A DNA stretch of 64,000 bases from CAZCGA01 sp964498075 (GTDB lineage: Bacteria; Desulfobacterota; Binatia; HRBIN30), in contig CAZCGA010000005.1 of assembly GCA_964498075.1 (NCBI GenBank), forward strand, positions 1 through 64,000. Reading direction: 5' to 3'. This document shows, in pieces, positions 57,046 through 64,000 of this stretch. Both the position numbers and the translations under genes were made by a program. The notes under the pieces are model-generated. The model had not been told where the DNA came from, did no database searches, and was given only the letters and a program-made list of their open reading frames with translations. How positions within the stretch are numbered: the stretch's first letter is position 1; each line of letters starts with the position of its first letter.

Positions 57046-58086
57046 CGGGGTATCCCCTTCGCGTGAGTAGCGACCCAGCAACCCCAACCTATTGTGAGGG
57101 ATCATCCTGTGAATCGACCAGCGCCCGGTATGTCGTCGGTTGCGTAACGACCACCTGCTGAGCGAGGCGGAAGAAGATCTTGCCCGGATGACGCGAGCGG
57201 CGCCGATTGAATCGAAAGGTGTACTCGTCCAGGTACCGCTGCAGATGCTTGTTGCTGACGGCCCCTTGGTGAGTGCCCAAGAGCCAACGTTTCAGCAGGG
57301 AGGCGACACGATGCACCCGCGGGAGCAGAGCCGCGGCGCGCTGTGGCTCGGGGGCGATGATCGACACCTCGTGAGTAAAGCCTTTGGCTGCCAGCCCTGT
57401 ATAACCGCGCCAGCCATCAGTATGAACCACGCTCCGCGGCACCACCGCCTCCACAACGAAGGGGATGAGGCTCGCAGCGGAGGCATCCGGGATGTGCGCC
57501 AGACGAATGCGGCCAATGCCCTTGCCGTCTTCCTCAGCGGCAATCACAACCAAAGCCTTGTCTTCGATCCAGCGACCGCGGCGTCCCGGCTCCTCTCCAC
57601 CGATGTACGTCTCGTCAACTTCGACCCGGCCGCTGAGGGGTGCCCGCCCGATCCGCACCATGCACCGGCGCAGCTTGTGCAGCCAGGTCCAGGCCGTCTT
57701 GTAACTCGACAATCCCATCTCACGTGCGAAGGCCTTGGCGCTGAGTCCCCTCTTCTGCGTGGCTACCCACCACATGGCGCGGAACCACCAGCGCAACGGC
57801 TTGCGGGTTCCCTCAAGCACTGTCCCAGCCAACATCGCCACCTCGCGTTGACAGCGAGCGCATCGCAACCCTGGTCGCCTCGTACGCCAGGCCCGGTCAT
57901 GCCCACATGTGGCGCACCGGAATCCGACAGGCCACCGCAGGGCAATGAGGTACTCCAAACACGCCTCTTCCGTCCCAAACCGATCTTCAAACTCCAGCAC
58001 GTTGTTGGGAAAGTTCCCTGTCGGTCCAACATCCAGCACCCGCGAACACTACCCATTGGGGTCACTCACGCCAAGGGGATACCCCG
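57046..58086 (-). mobile_element. IS1595-family insertion sequence (1041 bp)
   Basis: The element has 23-bp terminal inverted repeats with one mismatch (57046-57068 and 58064-58086, outer end CGGGGTATCCCCTT), one transposase gene, and 10-bp direct repeats outside. Intact ends, an intact transposase and a perfect target duplication suggest a recent insertion. It has split a lipoprotein gene. Confidence 0.92.
57089..58039 (-). CDS. IS1595-family transposase (ISXO2-like DDE domain)
   Basis: A 316-residue transposase. The N-terminal zinc ribbon has FRCATCGHDRAWRTRRPGLR and CARC (Cys-x2-Cys twice), followed by a helix-turn-helix region and an ISXO2-like DDE domain with GRVEVDETYIGGEEPGRRGR, VVHTDGWRGYTGLA and the C-terminal LDEYTFRFNRRRSRHPGKIF. 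These are the standard landmarks of the family. It fills almost the whole element. Confidence 0.93.
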   Translation of the reverse strand: MLDVGPTGNFPNNVLEFEDRFGTEEACLEYLIALRWPVGFRCATCGHDRAWRTRRPGLRCARCQREVAMLAGTVLEGTRKPLRWWFRAMWWVATQKRGLSAKAFAREMGLSSYKTAWTWLHKLRRCMVRIGRAPLSGRVEVDETYIGGEEPGRRGRWIEDKALVVIAAEEDGKGIGRIRLAHIPDASAASLIPFVVEAVVPRSVVHTDGWRGYTGLAAKGFTHEVSIIAPEPQRAAALLPRVHRVASLLKRWLLGTHQGAVSNKHLQRYLDEYTFRFNRRRSRHPGKIFFRLAQQVVVTQPTTYRALVDSQDDPSQ

Positions 58087-58096
58087 ATTATGGAAT
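58087..58096. repeat. 10-bp direct repeat, right flank of the IS
   Basis: ATTATGGAAT, identical to 57036-57045, directly after the right inverted repeat. Confidence 0.85.
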
Positions 58097-58163
58097 TCAA
58101 GACAACGACCAACAAGCGGCACCAGGCAATATCACGTTTCAAAACGTCCACGACCGAGCTCAT
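58097..58163 (-). pseudogene. Lipoprotein gene, 5' part, interrupted by the IS1595-family element
   Basis: ATG 58163, preceded by GGAGGG, opens MSSVVDVLKRDIAWCRLLVV and runs into the target duplication. Rejoined to 57045-56579 it gives a lipoprotein signal peptide (CRLLVVVLNSIIVFGGGGC). Expression of the whole protein is lost in this sequence. Confidence 0.75.
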
Positions 58164-58228
58164 TCCGCAACCCTCCGCTCAATAGCCGCACCCAAGGCGT
58201 AGTGCTCCAGTCAGGGCTGAACGCTTCG

Positions 58229-59131
58229 CTAACGCGCCCAAGGATGGGTACGCAAGCCCTCTGCGGTGGGGGTGGGTGCCGAAGGCTGTATGAGACGCGC
58301 ACGCTCTGCCACCGCAGCCCGCTGCGCCTCTCGGGCAGCCTGTACCTGTCGTTCTCGTTCGTGACGGCGCGCCTCTTCTTCTCGTGTGGCGCTCACCTGG
58401 CGCTCGGCTTCGGCTGCACGGCGCTTCTCTTCCTCGCGAGCAGCCGAATCAGCTTGCCTTTTCGCTTTTTCCTCTTCGTCCCTTTTCCAGTCGAGGTAGA
58501 TCTCCTTCGTAACGGGCTGCAGCGCCTCACCCGTTGTCGGGTGGAAACCCGGCTTGTCATAGAACTCCAACTTCCCCGTGGGGTAGCGGTAGAACCAGGC
58601 CTGTGCTTGCCCTGTTATCGGGTTGAAGAGCGTGGTCGTCGAGGGGTCAATCGGCTTGAACTCGCCGCGGCGCATCAGATCAAGCTGACGCACAACGTCC
58701 TTCGTTACCGGTTTCAACTCGATGCCGTACTTCGGATCGACGCCGGCTCGGTCGTAAAGTTGCACGCCGTCAGGCGTCAGGGCGTACCACTTGAGCGTCT
58801 CGCCTTTGGTGAAGCCGAAGTAGGCTTGCTGGGTAAGGTAGAAAAGGCTCACGTTGTAGAGGACGAAGAGTCCGAGCAGGATGGCTTCACCGGCGTGCCG
58901 CCGCTCGCTCCGGAGGGACATAGACCAACTCACACCAACGGATAGCGGTACCAACACGAGCGCGACTGCGGCACTCGTAAGGTAGGTGTTGAGGCCCGTC
59001 AGGTCGCTGACCCTGTCGACGTAGCTCTGGCAGATGTGCCACAGGGTGACGTAGCGGGTGGCAATGAACATGGGGATCAGGAACGCCCCGGCCACCACCA
59101 TGGCCAGCAGAACTTTGCCGACGCTTTTCAC
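58229..59131 (-). CDS. Membrane protein with duplicated WYxxxxDGxxLYD...PVTK unit and charged tail
   Basis: About 300 residues from GTG 59131. Three hydrophobic helices lie in the first 100 residues. Then come two similar units: KWYALTPDGVQLYDRAGVDP ... ELKPVTKD (about 115-146) and WFYRYPTGKLEFYDKPGFHP ... ALQPVTKE (about 179-211). The rest is a Glu/Arg/Ala-rich coiled coil. No family recognised. A TATCAT -10-like box at 59146-59141 would put transcription start within a few bases of the GTG, so a leaderless message is possible; the start is therefore uncertain. Confidence 0.65.
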   Translation of the reverse strand: MKSVGKVLLAMVVAGAFLIPMFIATRYVTLWHICQSYVDRVSDLTGLNTYLTSAAVALVLVPLSVGVSWSMSLRSERRHAGEAILLGLFVLYNVSLFYLTQQAYFGFTKGETLKWYALTPDGVQLYDRAGVDPKYGIELKPVTKDVVRQLDLMRRGEFKPIDPSTTTLFNPITGQAQAWFYRYPTGKLEFYDKPGFHPTTGEALQPVTKEIYLDWKRDEEEKAKRQADSAAREEEKRRAAEAERQVSATREEEARRHERERQVQAAREAQRAAVAERARLIQPSAPTPTAEGLRTHPWAR

Positions 59132-59422
59132 GATGCACTTATGATACCAATCGAGGTTTGAAATCAACCTTTCATGACGCGCCCCTTTGCGGGGCACCAC
59201 ATTGGCGTTGGGTATCATGCCGAAGATCCATCTGTCTCCGGCGCGCTCACCTTTACGCAGCATGGAGCGCCCGTGTGCACATCGCGTTCCCTGCACCAAC
59301 GATCGCCGTGCACCGCCTCAACACACGTCCACGGCGCCGAGACACCTTTGCCAACGAAGTGGTATACTGCGTGTATCGTTCTGGCGGCAGCGCTGCCACT
59401 TACTCATCTCACAAATTCCTGT
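59132..59422. other. Divergent intergenic region with -10-like boxes
   Basis: About 290 bp between divergent genes. A minus-strand TATCAT (59146-59141) and a plus-strand TATACT (59363-59368) could be -10 elements; neither has a convincing -35 at standard spacing. Confidence 0.4.
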
Positions 59423-59824
59423 ATGCCCGAACAACCAGGCTTCAACCCCGAAGCCGCAGACCCAACTCCTGCCGAACGCCTCGACGCGACGTACAAGGCT
59501 CAAGAACACGCCGACAACTTCGGAGAGATAAGCGAAACCGCCAAAATGGAGGTTGTCTTGCGTTTCGTCGAGCAAAATCCCGACGACCCCCTTGCCAAAC
59601 GCATCACCAAAGATTTTGGCGACTTGAACGTACTCGTCAATCCCAAAGGGAGTTTGCAGCGCCTTGAAGCCGTGTGGGTTGGTCCCCACCGCATCAAGAA
59701 GGGTGTGGCTGAGATCGGAGAATACTATTCCGAGATCGCCAAGCGCTTTGGCGAGCTTGGCGAGCCCGACGCATTTGGCGACCTTCATCGCGCCGAAACG
59801 TCTAGCAAAGAAGCAACCCATTAG
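59423..59824 (+). CDS. Hypothetical protein
   Basis: A 133-residue soluble protein, MPEQPGFNPEAADPTPAERL then helical segments (ETAKMEVVLRFVEQNPDDPL, EIGEYYSEIAKRFGELGEPD). No family recognised. ATG 59423 is chosen because the protein-like composition begins there; its leader CTCACAAATTCCTGT has no Shine-Dalgarno. The structured repeat at 59871 lies 46 bp after its stop. Confidence 0.6.
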   Translation: MPEQPGFNPEAADPTPAERLDATYKAQEHADNFGEISETAKMEVVLRFVEQNPDDPLAKRITKDFGDLNVLVNPKGSLQRLEAVWVGPHRIKKGVAEIGEYYSEIAKRFGELGEPDAFGDLHRAETSSKEATH

Positions 59825-59870
59825 GAGGCTCCGCGGTTCTTGCTGCCCCCTTTTTCCTTGCTGCGCCCAT

Positions 59871-59952
59871 CCTCGCGTTGATATTTGTTCCCGGAGCAGT
59901 TGGCGTCCGTGCTCACCCTCCGGGTTCCGCGCGGGCCGACATCGTCGGCGCC
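59871..59952 (+). repeat. Intergenic structured repeat, copy 2
   Basis: About 82 bp nearly identical to 56182-56259, again shortly downstream of a small plus-strand gene. It carries TTGTTCCCGGAGCAGTTGGC and the terminal GCCGAC-ATC-GTCGGC hairpin. Confidence 0.75.
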
Positions 59953-60020
59953 CCGTCCTATCGGCACTTTTCCCCTGTCCCCGTGGTGTGATAGAGCGCC
60001 GCTGAAGGAAGGAGTCCGCC

Positions 60021-60470
60021 GTGTTTTGGAAACGAAAAGCGCAACAACCTGTGAACGAACCGTGGTATGAAGGTGGCTCGCTCCTGCAGGCAACCTGCGC
60101 CGCGTGGCGTCAAGCTCCATACGCCAACAAGCTTGCCACATGTGGCGACTTCTTCATGAAGCTTTGGGAAGGTGCGACTTACAACGCGTGGCGTGCCGCA
60201 CCAGCGAACAAGCACGCTACCGATGCCGAGTTCTTCACTATGTTTTGGGAATCCGGTGCCTTCCGCAGGGCGCCCACTGGCTTCACCGACGCCACCATTG
60301 CCAAGGTGCACACCATCCAAGACCTGCGACTGCTGGCCGAGCAACTCGTGACGTGGATTGATGACGCTATTGCGTCGGAAGCAGCCGACCCCAAGCTATC
60401 GAACTTTGAAGTCAAAAAGCTTATCTTGGCCGGCATGGTCAAACTCGGCTGGCTGGTAGTTCCAACTTGA
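60021..60470 (+). CDS. Hypothetical protein
   Basis: A 149-residue protein with a repeated aromatic pattern: ATCAAWRQAPYANKLATCGD FFMKLWE and later AWRAAPANKHATDAEFFTMF, suggesting an internal duplication of about 40 residues. The C-terminal half is helical (DLRLLAEQLVTWIDDAIASE). Start GTG 60021 has GGAAGGAG upstream. No family recognised. Confidence 0.6.
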   Translation: MFWKRKAQQPVNEPWYEGGSLLQATCAAWRQAPYANKLATCGDFFMKLWEGATYNAWRAAPANKHATDAEFFTMFWESGAFRRAPTGFTDATIAKVHTIQDLRLLAEQLVTWIDDAIASEAADPKLSNFEVKKLILAGMVKLGWLVVPT

Positions 60471-60546
60471 ACACGATGCCTGCCCTCGCTTGCTCGCCCT
60501 CCGGGCTGCGCACGTCGGCGCGGAGGGCCACCCGCCCCAACGAGAA

Positions 60547-60580
60547 GAGCGCCGGCCAGGTGGAAACCTGATCGGCGCTC
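60547..60580. repeat. Hairpin repeat GAGCGCCG...CGGCGCTC, copy 1
   Basis: GAGCGCCG pairs with CGGCGCTC, with an inner CAGGT/ACCTG helix. It is nearly repeated at 62907-62942. It sits 23 bp beyond the stop of the 60603-60929 minus-strand gene and may end transcription from either side. Confidence 0.7.
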
Positions 60581-60602
60581 ATTGTGTTGGGCTGGAGCGC
60601 TT

Positions 60603-60929
60603 TCAGGCGGTGCCGCCGTCGACATTGATCAACGCCTCGAGGCCGTTGGCCTCCAGCTCGACCGGCGTCGGGCGCTCGATGAGGGCTTCGCGTGTCAAAC
60701 GCTCAGCTTCTTCTTCGACGATGGCGACCAGCTCTTCCAACAACCGCGTTGGGACCACATCCCGCGCCTGCTCTGTTACGCTGACCCGATAGGCGCGGGC
60801 AACTTCCCGCAGCCGCCGAGCGCGTTCCAGGTCCGCGGTGCTGTGTGCCCAGCGCGCCACATGTAGGACGAACTTCGTGGTCCGTTCCACGCAGCGCTCC
60901 GCCGCTTCTTCGCTCACATGCTCTCGCAT
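60603..60929 (-). CDS. Small helical hypothetical protein
   Basis: A 108-residue protein, mostly helix: ERCVERTTKFVLHVARWAHS, ADLERARRLREVARAYRVSV, EELVAIVEEEAERLTREALI. No family recognised. It may be distantly related to the 72-residue protein at 62967-63185, which has the same hairpin repeat after it and the same shared motif before it. ATG 60929. Confidence 0.5.
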   Translation of the reverse strand: MREHVSEEAAERCVERTTKFVLHVARWAHSTADLERARRLREVARAYRVSVTEQARDVVPTRLLEELVAIVEEEAERLTREALIERPTPVELEANGLEALINVDGGTA

Positions 60930-61036
60930 TGTCTCACCCGTAGGGCCTGGCGATCGGTGTCGCGTTGGTCGCAACATCGCGCCGGCCAGGGCTACGGGTG
61001 AGCTTCGTGAAAAGAACTTGCCGCCGGCGTCGATGG

Positions 61037-61068
61037 TGTGCTCTAGTACCGGCTCGCGGGACCGGTCA
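61037..61068 (+). promoter_or_regulatory. Shared upstream motif, copy 1
   Basis: TGTGCTCTAGT (61037-61047) and ACCGGTCA (61061-61068), 13 bp apart, in the divergent gap before the gene at 61126. The same two blocks occur at 63297-63332 before the ATPase gene. Confidence 0.5.
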
Positions 61069-61125
61069 GTATACGGCCGGCGCCAGCACAAGAGAAGAAT
61101 TGTGTCAACGACGGGACCAGGGAAG

Positions 61126-62877
61126 ATGTCTCAACCCTACAGACTGCTTTCTACCTTCGCGCCGGTCCTCTGTGCGGCGGCATTCTGTCTCTACTCTTCA
61201 CGGCTCGATCACTTCATCCGCGACCAGCTCCTCGGGGCGCTCCTCGACACCGCCCCCCAGCCTTGGCTGGAGCCTCTTGTTCTTGATCAGTTCACGTTCG
61301 ACCATACCCCTGACGGGCAGGCTGGCTTCACCGTCGCCGAGGCGGCGACACTCGGCGCGCCTCGCTTCCTCATGCTTCGCAACACTCCCGTGCCGGAGAA
61401 ATTTCCGGCAGTCACCGGCGGATACCTGAACACCCTGGCGGTGCCCTGGCTGATCCGAACGAACGACATTGCCATCACTCACCTGGTGCAGCACTACGGT
61501 TCCGGTCTTTACGGTTACGCTGAACCCTTTTCCGAGACACGGTGGAATCAGATGTTCAACATCGACCCCAAGAAGCGGCCTCCTGATAACCCGCTTCCGT
61601 GGGGGGGTGTGCCGAAAGACCGCATGGTTAAAATCGAAACCGTGGTCACTTCACAGAGGCCCGATCCCGTCCGAGGTTGGGTTGACAGTGCGTCGGTCGA
61701 GCCCGTCCTGTTCGACAAGGGGGGAAAAGACTTGACGTTCATGTACCGCGGTGGTCTCTACGTTCGTGGCGGCGGGACGAACGAGCGATTTCTTGACACC
61801 ACCTGGCGGCGGTTGTCGTTTGTTTCCTGGCACGACTATGATGTTGAACTCCTGACCCATGGGGCGTTGCTTGTTATCTTCTTCGTCGCCCTCGCCGGAA
61901 CCGGAGCAATCCCCCCTTCCTTGGCCTTCGGCGCCATCGGCTACGTTGTCCTGCTCAGCCTGTTCATGCGCTTCTCGACCGTTGTGGTGGAACGGCTTCA
62001 TCCGCTCTTTCTCCTCGCTGACTTTGGCTTACCGTCCGTTGCGGTTGTGGTCGCTGGCTACCGAGCGGTGGGTAGCGTCGCCACGGCGGCCCAGGGGAAG
62101 AGCTTGACCCTCGCGCGGGCGGGCGATCCACAAGTCGCCGACTTCATCTCGATCATGGCCACCGGCAATGTCCGTGGTCTGGCCGAGGACCTCATCAACG
62201 CTCAGCTCTACGACCTGGCCGAGGTACGCAACCGACCCTTGAGCTGGTGGCGTCTCATCTTGCGCCTGCCCAAGAAGACGGCCAGCCACGATGAACAGGT
62301 CCGGATGATCCTCACCCAACTGAAAGCCGTGCTCGACGACGCGACTGCGCTCGTTCGTTCGCACGCGGATCTCTCCAAAGCCTTCCGCGATGCCACCACC
62401 GCGGCGCAGACCGCTCACCTCGACTTCACAGTTGAACAGCAAAAGAAAACAGCCGAGGCCAAGGAGCACCGCGCTCGCGGCGCCGAAGCAGACAAGCGAA
62501 CGCGTGATGCCAAGGCCGCCGCATCACCCGCATTGTCGCCAGCCGTCGTGGCGCGCACCGAGGAACTAGAGCAAGTCACGCACGAAACCAAGCTCAGCCA
62601 GCAGCGCCGTGAGAAGGCCGAGGCCGAAGCGGCCATTGAGAAGTTCAAACCGAAGGCACCGCCGCCGCCGGTTGATCTGAAGCAGCAGGAGCAGGACCGG
62701 ATGCGCCAGAAGGCTGCCATAGAACAGGCGAAGAGCGCGGGTCGAGATGTCATTCTCAAAGCGAGACAAGCTGATCTCGCCGACGCCATCGCCGCGGGCC
62801 ACGATGAAAACTCCGACGAGTACAAACGCCGGCGCAATCGTTGGGACCGCATTCTTGAGGCAGAGATCGAGAAGTGA
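61126..62877 (+). CDS. Large membrane protein with C-terminal coiled coil
   Basis: A 583-residue protein with one N-terminal membrane helix (LLSTFAPVLCAAAFCLYSS), a soluble region of about 220 residues, two or three further helices (LLVIFFVALAGTGAIPPSLA, GAIGYVVLLSLFMRF) and a long charged coiled coil (about 430-583). The layout suggests a scaffold or secretion-related protein of the element. No family recognised. ATG 61126 is preferred; GTG 61102 is an alternative. Confidence 0.65.
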   Translation: MSQPYRLLSTFAPVLCAAAFCLYSSRLDHFIRDQLLGALLDTAPQPWLEPLVLDQFTFDHTPDGQAGFTVAEAATLGAPRFLMLRNTPVPEKFPAVTGGYLNTLAVPWLIRTNDIAITHLVQHYGSGLYGYAEPFSETRWNQMFNIDPKKRPPDNPLPWGGVPKDRMVKIETVVTSQRPDPVRGWVDSASVEPVLFDKGGKDLTFMYRGGLYVRGGGTNERFLDTTWRRLSFVSWHDYDVELLTHGALLVIFFVALAGTGAIPPSLAFGAIGYVVLLSLFMRFSTVVVERLHPLFLLADFGLPSVAVVVAGYRAVGSVATAAQGKSLTLARAGDPQVADFISIMATGNVRGLAEDLINAQLYDLAEVRNRPLSWWRLILRLPKKTASHDEQVRMILTQLKAVLDDATALVRSHADLSKAFRDATTAAQTAHLDFTVEQQKKTAEAKEHRARGAEADKRTRDAKAAASPALSPAVVARTEELEQVTHETKLSQQRREKAEAEAAIEKFKPKAPPPPVDLKQQEQDRMRQKAAIEQAKSAGRDVILKARQADLADAIAAGHDENSDEYKRRRNRWDRILEAEIEK

Positions 62878-62906
62878 GGCCATTGAACCGGCCCCCGAAT
62901 GGAGAA

Positions 62907-62942
62907 GAGCGCCGTCCAGGTGGGAAACCCGAATCGGCGCTC
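62907..62942. repeat. Hairpin repeat GAGCGCCG...CGGCGCTC, copy 2
   Basis: Same outer arms as 60547-60580 with a slightly altered inner helix. It lies between the convergent ends of the 61126 gene and the 62967-63185 gene. Confidence 0.7.
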
Positions 62943-62966
62943 AGTGTTGGCGTGAAGCTTCGCGCT

Positions 62967-63185
62967 TCACGCATGCCCGGCCGCCTCACGCGGATGTAGC
63001 TCGAGACGCACCAGCAAGTCATAGTCCCTCAGCTCCTCGCTCACAGCTTCCAGCAAGCCGATCGTCGACGCCGCCACCGCCCGCGAAGCCTCAATGTCGC
63101 CGTAAGCGGCGTTTAGCTTCCGTTCGTGCTCTGTAGCCCACTGCGCCGTGATCACCGCAAGCCGGCGGATGAATGTAGCCTCCAT
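62967..63185 (-). CDS. Small helical hypothetical protein
   Basis: A 72-residue protein, MEATFIRRLAVITAQWATEH then AYGDIEASRAVAASTIGLLE and a charged end. No family recognised. Gene layout (hairpin repeat after it, shared motif before it) mirrors the 60603-60929 gene. Confidence 0.5.
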   Translation of the reverse strand: MEATFIRRLAVITAQWATEHERKLNAAYGDIEASRAVAASTIGLLEAVSEELRDYDLLVRLELHPREAAGHA

Positions 63186-63296
63186 TTGTTGTCGTCGCCG
63201 ATCTCGACCCGCATTCGGTCCCGACGAGATGTCGGGATCGTGCTCGGCCGGTCTGCTCGGCGAACCTTGGGAAGGAACTTCTAATTGCCGGCGTGC

Positions 63297-63332
63297 TGTG
63301 CTCTAGTGTTACGCCGGCAAGAGAACCGGTCA
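63297..63332 (+). promoter_or_regulatory. Shared upstream motif, copy 2
   Basis: TGTGCTCTAGT (63297-63307) and ACCGGTCA (63325-63332), 17 bp apart, 41 bp before the ATPase start. Compare 61037-61068. Confidence 0.5.
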
Positions 63333-63372
63333 CCCTACACCTAAACTGGTCACATTGTCAAATGGCTGAGCA

Positions 63373-64000
63373 ATGACCCGTCCCCTCTTCGTCGGCTTCA
63401 CCGACGACCGTGAGCACCCGACTGACGAGCCCGCACGATTGCCCACGGTGCGCGTCCATCTCACCGAGGAGGAGCGCGCCACGGGTATGCACGTCATCGG
63501 TGCACCGGGCACGGGCAAGAGTAAGTTTCTAGAGCACTGCATCCGCCAGGACATACGCGAGGGCCGCGGTGTGTGCGTCATCGATCCGCACGGCGAACTC
63601 TACGACGAGGTGTTGAAGTGGTGCGCCTACGTTCGCCCCCACCGCGAGATCATCCCGTTGAACCTGTCCGAGGGTCAGCACGTCATCGGCTTCAACGCGT
63701 TTGCCTCTGACGGCGCCGGCGACGTGCACGCCAGCGTCAATCGCAACATCGAGGCCACGGTTAAGGGCTGGGGCATCAAGGACACGGACGAGACGCCGAC
63801 TCTAGAGCGGATTCTCCGCTGTATCTACCACGCCATCACCGAGAACAAGCTCACGATCGCCGAGGCGCGTCACTTGCTCTTCGACAACGACCAGGTGCGC
63901 GACTACCTCACCGGCAACATCAGCGATGACGTCATCCGCGCCGAATGGCGCGAGCTCGCAGCAGCGTCCAGTCGCGATCGCCGCGAAGAATTCCGCTCCA
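63373..64000 (+). CDS. VirD4/TraG/HerA-like DNA-transfer ATPase (3' end outside window)
   Basis: The first 209 codons encode a P-loop ATPase with Walker A HVIGAPGTGKSKFLEH and a Walker B-like VCVIDPHGELYDEVL; the IDPHG(D/E)L motif is characteristic of coupling proteins and HerA-type DNA-pumping ATPases. In an integrated plasmid-like element it would feed DNA to a type IV secretion channel. No membrane helix precedes the ATPase. The C-terminal part, where relaxase or DNA contacts lie, is beyond the window. Confidence 0.8.
   Translation, partial: MTRPLFVGFTDDREHPTDEPARLPTVRVHLTEEERATGMHVIGAPGTGKSKFLEHCIRQDIREGRGVCVIDPHGELYDEVLKWCAYVRPHREIIPLNLSEGQHVIGFNAFASDGAGDVHASVNRNIEATVKGWGIKDTDETPTLERILRCIYHAITENKLTIAEARHLLFDNDQVRDYLTGNISDDVIRAEWRELAAASSRDRREEFRS

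Noticed and set aside
1..64000. CRISPR array or rRNA genes
   Set aside because: No regularly spaced direct repeats with unique spacers and no rRNA sequence were seen. The tandem repeats present encode HAF or Pro/Thr segments of proteins.

Overview
The window looks like a contig from a high-GC Gram-negative bacterium. Envelope genes (TonB receptor, OmpA-like protein, RseP, Mpl) show the Gram-negative cell plan. A long protein combining YVTN repeats, a Pro/Thr linker and a dockerin, together with fatty-acid/CoA-type genes, recalls uncultured deltaproteobacterial or Binatota-type genomes; that placement is inference from gene style only. The assembly has one 10-N gap inside pyrH (1919-1928).

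Bases 1-9912 are conserved housekeeping DNA on the plus strand: the end of rho, then rpsB-tsf-pyrH-frr-uppS-cdsA-rseP-tsaB (translation, UMP phosphorylation, undecaprenyl and CDP-diacylglycerol supply, site-2 protease, tRNA t6A), a DUF465 protein, and ilvN-ilvC-psd-pssA. A promoter and a Leu-rich leader peptide with exclusive hairpins precede leuA-leuB. A short accessory patch follows (GxxExxY gene framed by inverted repeats), then a relic of an Asd N-terminus, a Usg/Asd-like protein without the catalytic Cys, truA, and a ParDE pair.

From 16865 to 27480 the minus strand holds a second isopropylmalate-dehydrogenase-type gene, an OmpA-like protein, and a tight six-gene operon (adenylate ligase-like, phosphatase-superfamily enzyme, NitT/TauT-type ABC importer, TonB receptor) that looks like an uptake-and-activation system. 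A two-gene plus-strand unit at 27771-28813 encodes a membrane protein and a redoxin with an in-frame TGA in the active site followed by a hairpin: a probable selenoprotein. From there to 39759 are a bicupin, CoA-transferase and crotonase, a GT39-type glycosyltransferase, cell-wall recycling enzymes (Mpl, serine hydrolase, LD-carboxypeptidase), an AhpD-like protein, a HAD hydrolase and a membrane-anchored propeller-like protein.

At 39795 the chromosome meets mobile DNA. Two 46-bp direct repeats (39795-39840 and 45921-45966) are each the 3' half of a tRNA-Phe(GAA) gene, so they mark attachment sites of integrated elements arranged in tandem. Between and beyond them lie four decayed 3' ends of tyrosine integrases separating cargo: an RX4H (HEPN) protein, the YVTN/dockerin protein, an orphan gene, a RelE-type toxin-antitoxin pair, and a HAF-repeat protein with a knottin-like insert.

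From 49250 to the end is a plasmid-like backbone: promoter, parA, parB, a Rep-like gene, about 1.1 kb of hairpin-rich non-coding DNA, many small unrecognised genes (two with paired zinc-binding motifs), several families of intergenic structured repeats, an IS1595-family insertion that splits a lipoprotein gene, membrane/coiled-coil proteins, and the start of a VirD4/HerA-like ATPase. This suggests an integrated mobilisable or conjugative element whose far end and intact tRNA-Phe lie beyond base 64000.
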